Under the pieces are notes generated by a model. It was not told the DNA's origin, did no database searches, and saw only the letters and a program-made list of their open reading frames with translations. The position numbers and the translations under genes are program-made. Positions 51,072 to 59,475 of a DNA stretch of 64,000 bases are shown here, in pieces (the first letter of the stretch is position 1; the number at the start of each line of letters is the position of its first letter). This DNA is from Deltaproteobacteria bacterium (GTDB lineage Bacteria > Desulfobacterota > Syntrophorhabdia > Syntrophorhabdales > Syntrophorhabdaceae): positions 186,001 to 250,000 of the forward strand of contig JAKLET010000001.1 in assembly GCA_022711595.1 (NCBI GenBank), in the 5' to 3' direction.

Positions 51072-51756
51072 ACTACTTGAACGCAAGTCCTCCACGGTGT
51101 GAATAACAAAAAGATGACCATATTGATTTCTCGGGTACGTCACCGATTCTTCCGATCCCGCGCTTATAGCAGCACCCGTTAAAAACGTTCAGAAACCTGA
51201 CCGGTTTATCGGGTTCGGGCCAACCGGTCGTGATATAGAACATGGTCCAATACCTGGTATTATTTTCAGGACCGGTAGAGATGCTCCCGTGTCATCGGCA
51301 GGGAATTATTCGGACCATTCGTGAAAAGTATCTGGTAGAGCCTTATATCGCCCCACCGGAAAGCCGCGGCGCTGCCATTCAGATACATGTGCCACATGCG
51401 GACGAAGGCACCTGCCGTGTTGTAATAATAACACTCAAATTTATGGCCTGCTTATGCTTATTGTACACCTCTAAAGTCAGTTCCTCAAATAATTGGGCAT
51501 ACCCCTCTGCAAACGGGAATCGCAAAGGTGAGGGCAACAACCGGTTTTTCGCTTTTATCCTGGTGAGAATTTAGAGAAAAAAGAGTATCTGCATCGGGCT
51601 GCAAAACAACGGCTTGTATTTCCACAAGGCCCTCAAGGCGACGGGTGAAAAGCTTTCGGGACACGCCGCTGATGGTAATAAATAATGGAAATAAATTGAA
51701 CAGCCGCAGCACCGGTACGGCATCGCCCTTGACAAGCGGGCACCCGGGAGAATACC
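51072..51756. other. 685-base stretch of decayed coding sequence
   Basis: No intact gene. It contains the CFA-synthase-like remnant at 51266-51451 and, in another minus-strand frame at about 51450-51570, a coding-looking stretch (FAEGYAQLFEELTLEV) that I could not identify. AT content and broken frames suggest a graveyard of one or more former genes. Confidence 0.5.
51266..51451 (-). pseudogene. C-terminal remnant of a cyclopropane-fatty-acid-synthase-like methyltransferase
   Basis: On the minus strand an open run of 61 codons reads ...AFVRMWHMYLNGSAAAFRWG, then DIRLYQILFTNGPNNSLPMT and REHLYRS before a stop. This is the tail seen in CFA-synthase-family methyltransferases (RMW.MYL.GSAAAFR...L.Q..F). 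It is preceded in frame by a stop codon and there is no SAM-binding domain upstream, so only the 3' end survives. Confidence 0.6.
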
Positions 51757-52440
51757 ATGTATCAATCACCATATGCGGCAATCGATAAAAAGGGGAAACC
51801 GTTGAACAAGCAGTTTGTGATCGTTTCCGTCGCTGTCTTCATATTATTGTCCGGAATGTTGCCGTCAACCAGTGCCAGCCAATGTTACACAAGGGACGTC
51901 CTCCCGAGATCGGAAGAGGCCTTATCAGGGAACGCCATCAGTAAATTCGAGACTGACTGGAATGGAGACGGTATCAGGGACAAGGTGCTTCTGGTAAAAA
52001 ACGCTTCCTGTGTACAGTTGGCGGTCTTTTACTATGACCGGAACAGCAAAATTGTCAGTCATGAGATCTCCGGTGATCTCGGGACCGGAGAGTACGGCGG
52101 CTATCCCACCCAGATCACCATGGACAAGAACATTATCGTCCTGAAGACAGGGGAGATGAGAAATGAGGTCGTGCTCCGATTCAGGTACAGCGGCAAGGCC
52201 AAACAGACAATGCTGATCGGCGAAGAAGTGGAATATTATACAAGCGGCAGGTCAGGCCCGAGCCGGGTCTCGATCAATTACCTTAATAAGCAGAAATATA
52301 TTTACACTTCTGTTTTTGATGAGAAAGAGCAGCAATTCAAATATCGTTCGGGGCCGAAAAAAAAGGGTATAAAACGCGGCCCAAGACCGTTGTCTGAGAT
52401 CAACACCGACAGCATGTACGACGATGCAGGAAATGAGTAG
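51757..52440 (+). CDS. exported protein of unknown function
   Basis: 227 aa with a signal peptide (FVIVSVAVFILLSGMLPSTSAS) and a mature domain beginning CYTRDVLPRSEEAL, then a motif DWNGDGIRDKVLLVKN that looks like an FG-GAP/calcium-type DxDxDGxxD loop, followed by beta-rich sequence and a basic C-terminal tail. GGGAG is six bases before the ATG at 51757. A TTG at 51802, with GGGG at the right distance, would begin directly at the signal peptide. Function unknown. Confidence 0.65.
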   Translation: MYQSPYAAIDKKGKPLNKQFVIVSVAVFILLSGMLPSTSASQCYTRDVLPRSEEALSGNAISKFETDWNGDGIRDKVLLVKNASCVQLAVFYYDRNSKIVSHEISGDLGTGEYGGYPTQITMDKNIIVLKTGEMRNEVVLRFRYSGKAKQTMLIGEEVEYYTSGRSGPSRVSINYLNKQKYIYTSVFDEKEQQFKYRSGPKKKGIKRGPRPLSEINTDSMYDDAGNE

Positions 52441-52490
52441 CCTTTGAATGCCCGGGAGACAAAAGGCTGCTGCGGCAATTTAAACCATCT

Positions 52491-53228
52491 TCAGAACACC
52501 GTCGTTTTGAGAAGCCGATAGGACCTGAGGTCCACATCTATGTGGTAGGTGATGAAGCTCTCCATGATCTCCTGGGCCTCTCTCTCAACGGCCCTGTTGT
52601 CGAATCCGCCGCACCTGGTTCGCGCCGAGATGAGGCCGGATATGGTCCCCTCCGCGCACACCCTGTGCGGCAGGGATCTTGCGCACGCGTCGCAAAGTAC
52701 ACCTCCGCGTTCTCCGGAAAAATTGACCTTCTTCTGTCGGATCATGTCGGCGCCGCAATACACACAAGAATCCAGATTGGGATGGTACCCGAGAGTTTCC
52801 AGCATGCCAAGCTGGTGATGGAGTACGTCGGCATAGGTCGGGTCGTTCCCCCTGACCGAATCTATGAGTCTCTTCAGCGCATGGAACAATTGCGCATGAG
52901 GCTCCCGCTCTTTCGTGAGCCTGTCAACGAATTCGGCGAAGAACGCTGCAGCACAGGCCTTCCTTATGCTCGTTTCGATACCGTCGTTCGCTGCAACCAG
53001 ATCGGCATTCTCGATCCTCACCATACCCCTCCCGTGCTTCTCGAAGTATTCTACATGAATGTGATTGAAGGGTTCCAGGGTATTCATGAACCGTTTCTGG
53101 CTTTTGCCGGCACCCTTCGCTATGGCCGCCACCTTGCCGGCCCCCAGGGTGAAAAGGTGGATGATCCTGTCCGATTCACCATAGGCGCGCTTTAAAAGGA
53201 TGATAGCTTCATCTTTATGCAGGGCCAT
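52491..53228 (-). CDS. recO: DNA repair protein RecO
   Basis: RecO loads RecA on SSB-coated gaps with RecR. The 245 aa start with an OB-fold (DEAIILLKRAYGESDRIIHLFT, KVAAIAKGAGKSQKRF), continue with a helical bundle, and contain the zinc site CVYCGAD...GVLCDACA near 150-180. The start chosen (ATG 53228) has GGGAG seven bases upstream; an ATG two codons earlier is too close to it. The other Rec genes are not in the window. Confidence 0.92.
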   Translation of the reverse strand: MALHKDEAIILLKRAYGESDRIIHLFTLGAGKVAAIAKGAGKSQKRFMNTLEPFNHIHVEYFEKHGRGMVRIENADLVAANDGIETSIRKACAAAFFAEFVDRLTKEREPHAQLFHALKRLIDSVRGNDPTYADVLHHQLGMLETLGYHPNLDSCVYCGADMIRQKKVNFSGERGGVLCDACARSLPHRVCAEGTISGLISARTRCGGFDNRAVEREAQEIMESFITYHIDVDLRSYRLLKTTVF

Positions 53229-53248
53229 CAGCATACTCCCGGGGACAG

Positions 53249-53281
53249 GTTCCAACAGTTTGAACCGCTTTAACGTTCAGG
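53249..53281. repeat. fragment of the degenerate intergenic repeat
   Basis: TTCCAACAGTTTGAACCGCTTTAACGTTCAGG, shown here in two parts (TTCCAACAGTTTGAACCG, CTTTAACGTTCAGG), uses the same CAAC/GTTTGAACCG words as the larger blocks. It lies between recO and mobB. Confidence 0.5.
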
Positions 53282-53327
53282 GAATGGGAATCGAAATGTA
53301 TTCCGTTGGGCCGGTATGGAAAGTCAT

Positions 53328-53849
53328 TCATGGCGCATCCCCTTTCAGGAAACCGGAGATGATGAATCGGGCCACCGCATCGACATCGTCACGCGCAAAG
53401 CGCGGCAGGGGAACGTCCACATTGTCGTCGGTGACGATGGCAATATAGTTCTTCTCGCCGGAGGCGCAAAGGGGTTCTCTCCCCTTTTTCTTTGTGAAGA
53501 CCTCGATCTTCAACGCTTTTTCGTGTTTGAATCCCTCTACGATCACCATATCGGCGTCATCGGCATAGCGTAAAATTATATCGTCAAGGGAGGGTTCATT
53601 ATCAATGTCTTTCACGATCCCTATTCCCGAGGGGGTAACAAGGATGGCCGTCGCAGCGCCTGCCTGTTTGTGGCGATGCGTGTCCTTCCCGGGGACATCG
53701 AACTGGAGATCGTGGTGAGTATGTTTGATAACAGCAATACGCAGCCGTTCTTTCCTCAACAAAGGTATCAGCCGTTCGATAAGGGTCGTCTTGCCGCTGC
53801 CCGACCTGCCGGCAATACCGATCACGGGGATTTTACCGGAAGACGCCAT
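53328..53849 (-). CDS. mobB: molybdopterin-guanine dinucleotide biosynthesis protein MobB
   Basis: GTP-binding adaptor for attaching GMP to molybdopterin. The 173 aa have Walker A in GIAGRSGSGKTTLIERL, the conserved IKHTHHDLQFDVPGKDTHRHKQAGA segment near 42, and the MVIVEGFKHEKALKIEVF motif near 108. The ATG at 53849 overlaps the NUDIX stop (TGATG). It may serve the molybdenum enzymes of this genome, including the hydroxylase at 28-32 kb, although that family usually uses a cytosine dinucleotide form. Confidence 0.9.
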   Translation of the reverse strand: MASSGKIPVIGIAGRSGSGKTTLIERLIPLLRKERLRIAVIKHTHHDLQFDVPGKDTHRHKQAGAATAILVTPSGIGIVKDIDNEPSLDDIILRYADDADMVIVEGFKHEKALKIEVFTKKKGREPLCASGEKNYIAIVTDDNVDVPLPRFARDDVDAVARFIISGFLKGDAP

Positions 53850-54394
53850 CACCGGTTAAAAAGCTTTTTTGTAATATAGAAGTGGAATGCAACGATAACG
53901 AGGGAATGGGTTATCGCCCCGCCCGCCATGATATCGGGTATCTCCTCGGCAGGCACAAGGACCACTTCTATGTCCTCGTTGGGATCAAGCGCTTTTTCGG
54001 CCACTTCTCTGGCGTTCTCGATAAGATAGGTATGGCAGAGATTGTTGAATATGGCAGGATTGGGGTTTACACTGCCCAGGTGCTCCACTTTTCCCCCTGC
54101 ATATCCTGTCTCTTCAAGGAGCTCGCGCTGGGCGGCTTCACGGGGGTCCTCCTCATCAACGAGCCCGCCAGGTATCTCCAGGGTCACTTCTTTTGAACCG
54201 TGGCGATACTGTTTGATCATGACCACCCTGCCATCGTTCGTTACCGGAATGACGTTGACCCAGTCCCTTGTGTCTATGGTGTAGAACTGACCGATCTTTT
54301 TGGTCCTCGGGGATATGGCAAGCTCCGATTGTATCCTGAACACCTGATAGTCCTTATCGACCTTTGATTCGAGAAGCTCCCATTCTTTTATCAT
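53849..54394 (-). CDS. NUDIX hydrolase, ADP-ribose pyrophosphatase type
   Basis: 181 aa with a complete NUDIX box (GGLVDEEDPREAAQRELLEETGYAGG split as GX5EX7REUXEEXGU; the glutamates are all present) near residue 78, preceded by the beta strands VNVIPVTNDGRVVMIKQYRH typical of ADP-ribose pyrophosphatases and followed by NPAIFNN. I started at the methionine at 54394 (MIKEWELLESK), where family members begin, although no clear ribosome site is seen. Its stop is coupled to mobB. Confidence 0.86.
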   Translation of the reverse strand: MIKEWELLESKVDKDYQVFRIQSELAISPRTKKIGQFYTIDTRDWVNVIPVTNDGRVVMIKQYRHGSKEVTLEIPGGLVDEEDPREAAQRELLEETGYAGGKVEHLGSVNPNPAIFNNLCHTYLIENAREVAEKALDPNEDIEVVLVPAEEIPDIMAGGAITHSLVIVAFHFYITKKLFNR

Positions 54395-54456
54395 GATCAA
54401 GAACAAAATAGCATGCCGGCGAGGGGAAATGCAAGACCCGATCTGGTTACTGCAAA

Positions 54457-54491
54457 GCCCGGGGCCCGACAAAAAACATCGGGCCCCGGGC
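54457..54491 (-). terminator. strong hairpin downstream of the VIT/VWA gene
   Basis: A perfect 13-base GC stem (GCCCGGGGCCCGA at 54457-54469 with its complement at 54479-54491) closes a 9-base loop. It lies 16 bases after the VIT/VWA stop in its direction of transcription. Only three Ts follow. Confidence 0.7.
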
Positions 54492-54506
54492 GCGTTGCGA
54501 GGAGAT

Positions 54507-56852
54507 TTATGGTTTAACGAGGAGATTTATGGTGGCGTACGCTTCTTTGCCGTCGCCCGTGGGTGAAAAGACAAGCTTCTTCATGATCTCGGTTACGCGC
54601 TTTACCAGCCCGCCGTTCTGCTGTGTCTTCGTTACGACCTTTACCGCCTTCACGGTGCCGTCGGGGTTTACAGTGAGCTCTACGGTGTAAGTCATCGCGC
54701 TGGTGACACCGGCAAAGCACTTTTCGATCTCGTGCATGTTCTTCTTTACGATTTCCAGCACGTTCTGTTTTGAAAGCCCGCCGGCCACCTTCACATCACC
54801 TGCGGTGACAGCGGCTGCCCATTTATTTTCCCTGTCCTTTTTTCCGGTCTCTTCCTTGGCATACTCTGGAGCCTGCACGGCCGGGGCCCACCTGCCGCCC
54901 GTTTTCGAGGGATAAGGCGGGGCAACTGCCATCTTCGCCATTGTGCCTCCCACGGCATGGTCGGAGACGCCTTCAGGCAGCGGCAGCGGCTGATTGACCG
55001 TCGTCGGTTTGTCACCGGTATTGCGCACCTGCGTATCGACGGCCACGAAAGACGTGTATGCGGTGAGCAGGTTATATGTGAGGCCAAGTTCCGTCACTTC
55101 TTTCACGCGCTTGTCGTTGGAGCGCAGCTTGTTGTAGTCTGAAAGGAGGGTAATGCGGTGGCGGGCCCAGAGATATTTCAGCGCTGCGTTTTCCTTCGCG
55201 GGTTTCACCGATGCCACATTGATCGTCTCCTTAAAGGCGCCCGCGCCGGAGGTGCCGGTCACCGTTACCGTCCCCTTAGGGTTTCCTTTCCATTTGCCAA
55301 AAACTATGACAGGACGGTCGGCAAGAACATCGGGGACGGAGGGGGGCTCCACATCGTATGCCGAGAACCCTTTGAAGCTGATTTTCACCTTCGTCAGGAC
55401 GGGTGACTCTATCATCTCTCTGAAACGCTGGGCCTGCGAGGGGGCATCAACCGGCTTTGTTATGATAAAGGGCTCTCCCATGCCGACATGGGCCATTCCT
55501 TCGATGATGTGGCGGTTAACGGAACTGCCGATACCAAAGGCAAACATGTTCGCATCGCCGAGGTTTGCGCGGATGAGGTCGAAAACCTCTTCCTCGACCA
55601 TGACGTATCCATCGGTGACAACTACAACGGTCCGGGAATAATTCTCCAGTCTGGGGAGCTTGAGGACACGGTTGAGGGCGGGAAGAAGTTCCGTGCCGCC
55701 GCCTCCCTTCTGGCGATCGATGACATTGATCGCATTATCGATGTTCTCCTTTGTCGCCGGCACCGATCTTTCCGACATGAGCCTGGAGCCCCCGGAAAAA
55801 AGGAGGACGTTGAAAGTATCCGTCGGGCGCAGTTTGCCGATGAGATCCCTCATGAGCTTCTTCGATATATCAAGGGGAAATCCGTACATGGAGCCGGAAA
55901 CATCAACGACGAAGATATATTCCCTGCCCGGTATCTGGGCGGTCTTGACCTTTTTGGGCGGCTGGAGCATACAGAGGAAAAAGTTCTCCTTTTCGCCTTC
56001 GAACAGGAGCAGGCCCGACTGTATCTTGTCCCCGGCAAGGCGGTAGCGGAGGATGTAATCTTTGTTCCCTCCGTTCCTATCAGACCTGTCGAGGGTCACC
56101 TTCGCGACGGCCGGCCCGTCAAAGACCGCGTTGACCTTGTGCGAGGGAGAGGCAAGTTCCTTGATGGGCATGCCGGCGTTGATGTTGACGGTCATGTCGA
56201 AAGTATAGGTGGGTTTCTCACCCTGGCGCAGATAAGGGTTCTGCACCCATTTATCGGAGGGTGATGCCGTATCGGACGTCTTGTTGGAATAACGGGGCCC
56301 GACAACGGTGGGATAGGCAAATTCGTATATCCTGTCAGTGGGAACAAGGAGCTCCGTGTATTTCAGTTCCACTTTGATCTCGTCACCGGGCATGATGTTG
56401 GCGACGTTCATCTGGAACACGTTCGGTCTTTGCTGTTCGAGGAGCGATGCACTTTTGCCCTGTTTTTTAGCGTCTTCGTAATCCTTGCGGGCCTCCTCAC
56501 GCTTCTTGATCTTTGCCTCGATGACGCGTTTGCCTATGACCATCTTCATGCCGTACACGGCCGCGCGTGTCGAAGCCGGAAAGATGTAGATCGCTTCAAG
56601 GGGTTTCTTCCCCTCGTTCTTATAGACCTGGGTCACTTTCACATCGGCGATGACACCGGATATGGCGGCAGCTGCAGATGTCGACTTGAGCGGCAGCTGG
56701 TCAACGGTCGGGTCGTCGCTCTTCACGAAGAAATAGGGAGAGAGCGTCCTGTCACCGGAGTCCTCCGGTTTCTGTGTGTACGACGACCCCGGGAAAAAAA
56801 ATACAGAACATATCATGGTAATTACCATGAGAAGAATTGGAACACGTTTCAT
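54507..56852 (-). CDS. exported VIT/VWA-domain protein with AgmX/TonB-like C-terminus
   Basis: 781 aa from the ATG at 56852, which has AGGAGG six bases upstream. After a signal peptide (LLMVITMICSVFFFPGSSYT) come a VIT domain (about 45-190, VTQVYKNEGKKPLEAIYIFP), a von Willebrand A domain with the MIDAS motif DVSGSMYG near 318, a linker, and a C-terminal domain (about 700-781) with VLEIVKKNMHEIEKCFAG and VNPDGTVKAVKVV that resembles the AgmX/PglI or TonB C-terminal fold. It probably works in the periplasm as an adhesion or scaffold protein. It forms a single-gene unit closed by a hairpin. Confidence 0.83.
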   Translation of the reverse strand: MKRVPILLMVITMICSVFFFPGSSYTQKPEDSGDRTLSPYFFVKSDDPTVDQLPLKSTSAAAAISGVIADVKVTQVYKNEGKKPLEAIYIFPASTRAAVYGMKMVIGKRVIEAKIKKREEARKDYEDAKKQGKSASLLEQQRPNVFQMNVANIMPGDEIKVELKYTELLVPTDRIYEFAYPTVVGPRYSNKTSDTASPSDKWVQNPYLRQGEKPTYTFDMTVNINAGMPIKELASPSHKVNAVFDGPAVAKVTLDRSDRNGGNKDYILRYRLAGDKIQSGLLLFEGEKENFFLCMLQPPKKVKTAQIPGREYIFVVDVSGSMYGFPLDISKKLMRDLIGKLRPTDTFNVLLFSGGSRLMSERSVPATKENIDNAINVIDRQKGGGGTELLPALNRVLKLPRLENYSRTVVVVTDGYVMVEEEVFDLIRANLGDANMFAFGIGSSVNRHIIEGMAHVGMGEPFIITKPVDAPSQAQRFREMIESPVLTKVKISFKGFSAYDVEPPSVPDVLADRPVIVFGKWKGNPKGTVTVTGTSGAGAFKETINVASVKPAKENAALKYLWARHRITLLSDYNKLRSNDKRVKEVTELGLTYNLLTAYTSFVAVDTQVRNTGDKPTTVNQPLPLPEGVSDHAVGGTMAKMAVAPPYPSKTGGRWAPAVQAPEYAKEETGKKDRENKWAAAVTAGDVKVAGGLSKQNVLEIVKKNMHEIEKCFAGVTSAMTYTVELTVNPDGTVKAVKVVTKTQQNGGLVKRVTEIMKKLVFSPTGDGKEAYATINLLVKP

Positions 56853-56984
56853 CGATAACCTCCTTTGGGTCTGTGTTGCTTTTCTCAAAGTAAGACAGCA
56901 GGAGTCATGGAAAAGTTCCAAAAAAAATAACGAAATAATCTATCAGGGAAAATTGCGATAATTTTAGCAGTTTAAAGCGTTTGG

Positions 56985-57075
56985 GCCGTTCCAACCGTTT
57001 AAACAGGAAAAACTAAAAAGAGACCTCCGTTCTTTTACGGCCGGAACAGTTCAAACGGTTGGAACGGTTGAAACT
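56985..57075. repeat. degenerate intergenic repeat, copy 4
   Basis: GCCGTTCCAACCGTTTAAAC on one side faces GGAACAGTTCAAACGGTTGG on the other around an AAAAAGAGACCT core. Order, spacing and most bases match 19846-19920, so the two are copies of one element of about 75 bases. It lies between the TPR-gene stop and the VIT/VWA promoter. Confidence 0.7.
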
Positions 57076-57079
57076 TTTC

Positions 57080-57619
57080 TTACCAGGCGATTCTCCTTCC
57101 CTGCAGGATCCCCTGTGCACGGGCGTTTCCCAGGCGTGCTGCGCCCTGATAGTCCTTCACGGCCTGCTCTTTGTTTCCCTTCAGCTCATATGACTGGGCA
57201 CGGTTGAGATAGGCATCGGAATTGGACGGGTCTACCTCGATGGCCTTTGAATAATCCGTGATGGCGCGGTCGTTATCGCCTTTGAGGAAATACGCGAGCC
57301 CCCTTATCAGATAAAGCTCGTCGTCCGCGGGATCAAGCTCGATGGCCCTGGTATAGTCGGCTATGGCCTTTTCGTGATTGCCCATCTTCTGATAAACATA
57401 GCCCCTCCCCGCATAAGCAACAGGATCTTTCGGATTATACCTGATGGCCTTGTCGTAATCCTTCAGCGCTTCTTCATAATTGCCCTGGGAAGCATCGAAC
57501 TCGCCGAACTTTTCCAGATAGGCGACATTGCAGGCACACAGCACGGAAAGCGCGGCCGCCGCGAAAAAGAAACCCGAAAACAACAATATTTTCTTTATTC
57601 CACTCTTCCTGATTGTCAT
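57080..57619 (-). CDS. TPR-repeat lipoprotein
   Basis: 179 aa. An N-terminal signal with lipobox (LSVLCACN, cleavage before the second cysteine) indicates a lipid-anchored periplasmic protein. At least four TPR units follow (GNYEEALKDYDKAIRYNPKD, GNHEKAIADYTRAIELDPAD, GDNDRAITDYSKAIEVDPSN, GNKEQAVKDYQGAARLGN). GAGGGG precedes the ATG at 57619. It probably mediates protein contacts in an envelope assembly; the partner is unknown. Confidence 0.8.
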   Translation of the reverse strand: MTIRKSGIKKILLFSGFFFAAAALSVLCACNVAYLEKFGEFDASQGNYEEALKDYDKAIRYNPKDPVAYAGRGYVYQKMGNHEKAIADYTRAIELDPADDELYLIRGLAYFLKGDNDRAITDYSKAIEVDPSNSDAYLNRAQSYELKGNKEQAVKDYQGAARLGNARAQGILQGRRIAW

Positions 57620-57717
57620 TTTGCCCCTCGCTTGTCTGTAATGTGAATGGATTATAACACGCGCTTTTGAGTTTTTCACCTGCTTTCCCTGCAAAAACAG
57701 ATGTAATAAAGCGGGGT

Positions 57718-58602
57718 CTAACCGCCGTTGAGGATCTTTTCCATCTCAAGGATCTCGTCATTGACGGATTCGAGATCGCATACAAACTTGAAAACATCCA
57801 TGTCTTTAATGGCCGGGGCTATTTCAGCAAGCGCCTTGAACGCTTCCGTATCGGTGAGAACGACGCCGCTCATGTCCCCTCCGAAACCAAAATACCTTAT
57901 CCGGGCAAGCTGGTCAGCGAGGGCGCAAACGGCAACGGTGGGCCTGCTCTCCCGGGGGCACTCCCCGACATTATGGTGGTATTTCGTAATATCCACCAGC
58001 AGCCAGGGAAACTTCCATTTCTCCATTATAAGACCGCCTATGTTGTCGTGTGATTCACCGATGATCCGTTTTTCCGCATCGATCATCGGCAGGCATTCCT
58101 CATGGGTGACCTGCACGACGATCCTGTATATGTCGTGGGCATAACGGTCCAGCACCACCTTGCCGACATCATGAAGAAGGCCTCCGAAATAGATGATGTT
58201 CTTGTCTCCGACGGACAGTTCCTGGCATATCTTCTTTGCTATGACCCCCGTCGCAACGGAATGTTTCCAGAACTCATCCAGGCTGAACGTTTCCGCGCCG
58301 CGGGGCGGTTTCAACGCCTGGTAGGCGCCGCAAGAGACACAGATCATCGTTATCTCTTTCACGCCGAGCATTTTTACTGCGTAATCAACGGTGGCAACCT
58401 TGTTGGGCAGGCGATAGAACGCCGAGTTGGCAACCTTGAGGACGTTCATGCTCATCGACGGGTCCCTGGCAATGATCCGGGCAATGCTGTTCATGTCCGA
58501 GTTCTCATCATCGAGCGCCTTTAGAAGCTCGATAATGATCATCGGTATGGGCGGGAGAAAGCTTATCACCGCTTCAAGTTTTTTCGCAAAGTCGTTTATC
58601 AC
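57718..58602 (-). CDS. HDOD-domain signalling protein
   Basis: About 294 aa of HDOD fold: LEAVISFLPPIPMIIIELLKAL at the start, IARIIARDPSMSMNVLKVANS near 45, VDYAVKMLGVKEITMICVS near 75, and GLLHDVGKVVLDRYAHD near 145. HDOD proteins are non-catalytic HD relatives used in signalling and stress. I chose the GTG at 58602, with AAGGG four bases upstream; the frame extends to an ATG at 58659 with no ribosome site. It is the only gene of its unit. Confidence 0.83.
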   Translation of the reverse strand: MINDFAKKLEAVISFLPPIPMIIIELLKALDDENSDMNSIARIIARDPSMSMNVLKVANSAFYRLPNKVATVDYAVKMLGVKEITMICVSCGAYQALKPPRGAETFSLDEFWKHSVATGVIAKKICQELSVGDKNIIYFGGLLHDVGKVVLDRYAHDIYRIVVQVTHEECLPMIDAEKRIIGESHDNIGGLIMEKWKFPWLLVDITKYHHNVGECPRESRPTVAVCALADQLARIRYFGFGGDMSGVVLTDTEAFKALAEIAPAIKDMDVFKFVCDLESVNDEILEMEKILNGG

Positions 58603-58785
58603 ATATCCCTTGCCATTTTTTATTCCCCGGCAATAAATACGTTCCGGTAATAGTATCATCGGTCAAAAACCTGATCCCTTAAGGGTTGTCCATTCAAGGG
58701 ACCGCGGAAGATCATTTTTCCTTTGCAATCTTCCCCCATAGTGCTGTAAAACATCAAAAATCTTTTTTTATCTGATAGTTGCGGT

Positions 58786-59475
58786 GTGAATAACATTGAA
58801 CGCATGACACGGGATTATATGGCGAAAGGCACAGAGGGAACAAATCCGTCGGCACCATTGTCTTATACAAAAGAGCTGCGCCGTGAAGGAGCGGATGAGG
58901 ACCATGAATATGTGACACTGTGCCAGAAAGGCGACGCTGACGCATTCGAGGTACTCGTAAGGAGGCACCAGAAGAAGATGCTCAATATCGCATACCGCAT
59001 GACGGGAGACTACGAAGATGCCTGCGACATCGTACAGGAGGCCTTCCTTTCCGCCTACAAGACCATAAAAAAATTTCGCGGTGAGGCAAAGTTCTCGACA
59101 TGGCTTTTCGGCATCGTTGTCAATCACGCCCGGAACCGCATAAGACACACCAGGAGCAAGGCGTTCCATGAAGTTGCAAGCCTGGATGACCCGCCCGAAG
59201 AAAACAGGGGGGGCATTGCGGCCAGGTCCCCGTCGCAGGACATCTCCGCTGTCGACATGATGATGCAAAAAGAGGTCCAGGAAAAGGTCCAGGCGTGCAT
59301 AGGCAACCTTGACGAGGAACATCGGGAAGTCCTGGTGCTCAGGGACATACAGGGTTTCTCGTACGAAGAGATCTCCCTGATGCTCAAGATACCTGACGGC
59401 ACTGTGAAATCGAGGCTTTCAAGGGCGCGCGGCGCCCTGAAGGAAGACCTTTTAAAGGTACTCGGTGATCAATGA
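58786..59475 (+). CDS. ECF-type RNA polymerase sigma factor (RpoE-like)
   Basis: 229 aa. Sigma region 2 spans about 45-115 (FEVLVRRHQKKMLNIAYRMTG, DIVQEAFLSAYKTIKKFRGE, FSTWLFGIVVNHARNRIR), and region 4 about 165-225 (LDEEHREVLVLRDIQGFSYE, EISLMLKIPDGTVKSRLSRA). The N-terminal 40 residues are extra and disordered. The GTG at 58786 is the most upstream start; ATGs at 58804 and 58819 are equally possible, and none has a strong ribosome site. Its stop overlaps the anti-sigma gene by four bases. Confidence 0.88.
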   Translation: MNNIERMTRDYMAKGTEGTNPSAPLSYTKELRREGADEDHEYVTLCQKGDADAFEVLVRRHQKKMLNIAYRMTGDYEDACDIVQEAFLSAYKTIKKFRGEAKFSTWLFGIVVNHARNRIRHTRSKAFHEVASLDDPPEENRGGIAARSPSQDISAVDMMMQKEVQEKVQACIGNLDEEHREVLVLRDIQGFSYEEISLMLKIPDGTVKSRLSRARGALKEDLLKVLGDQ

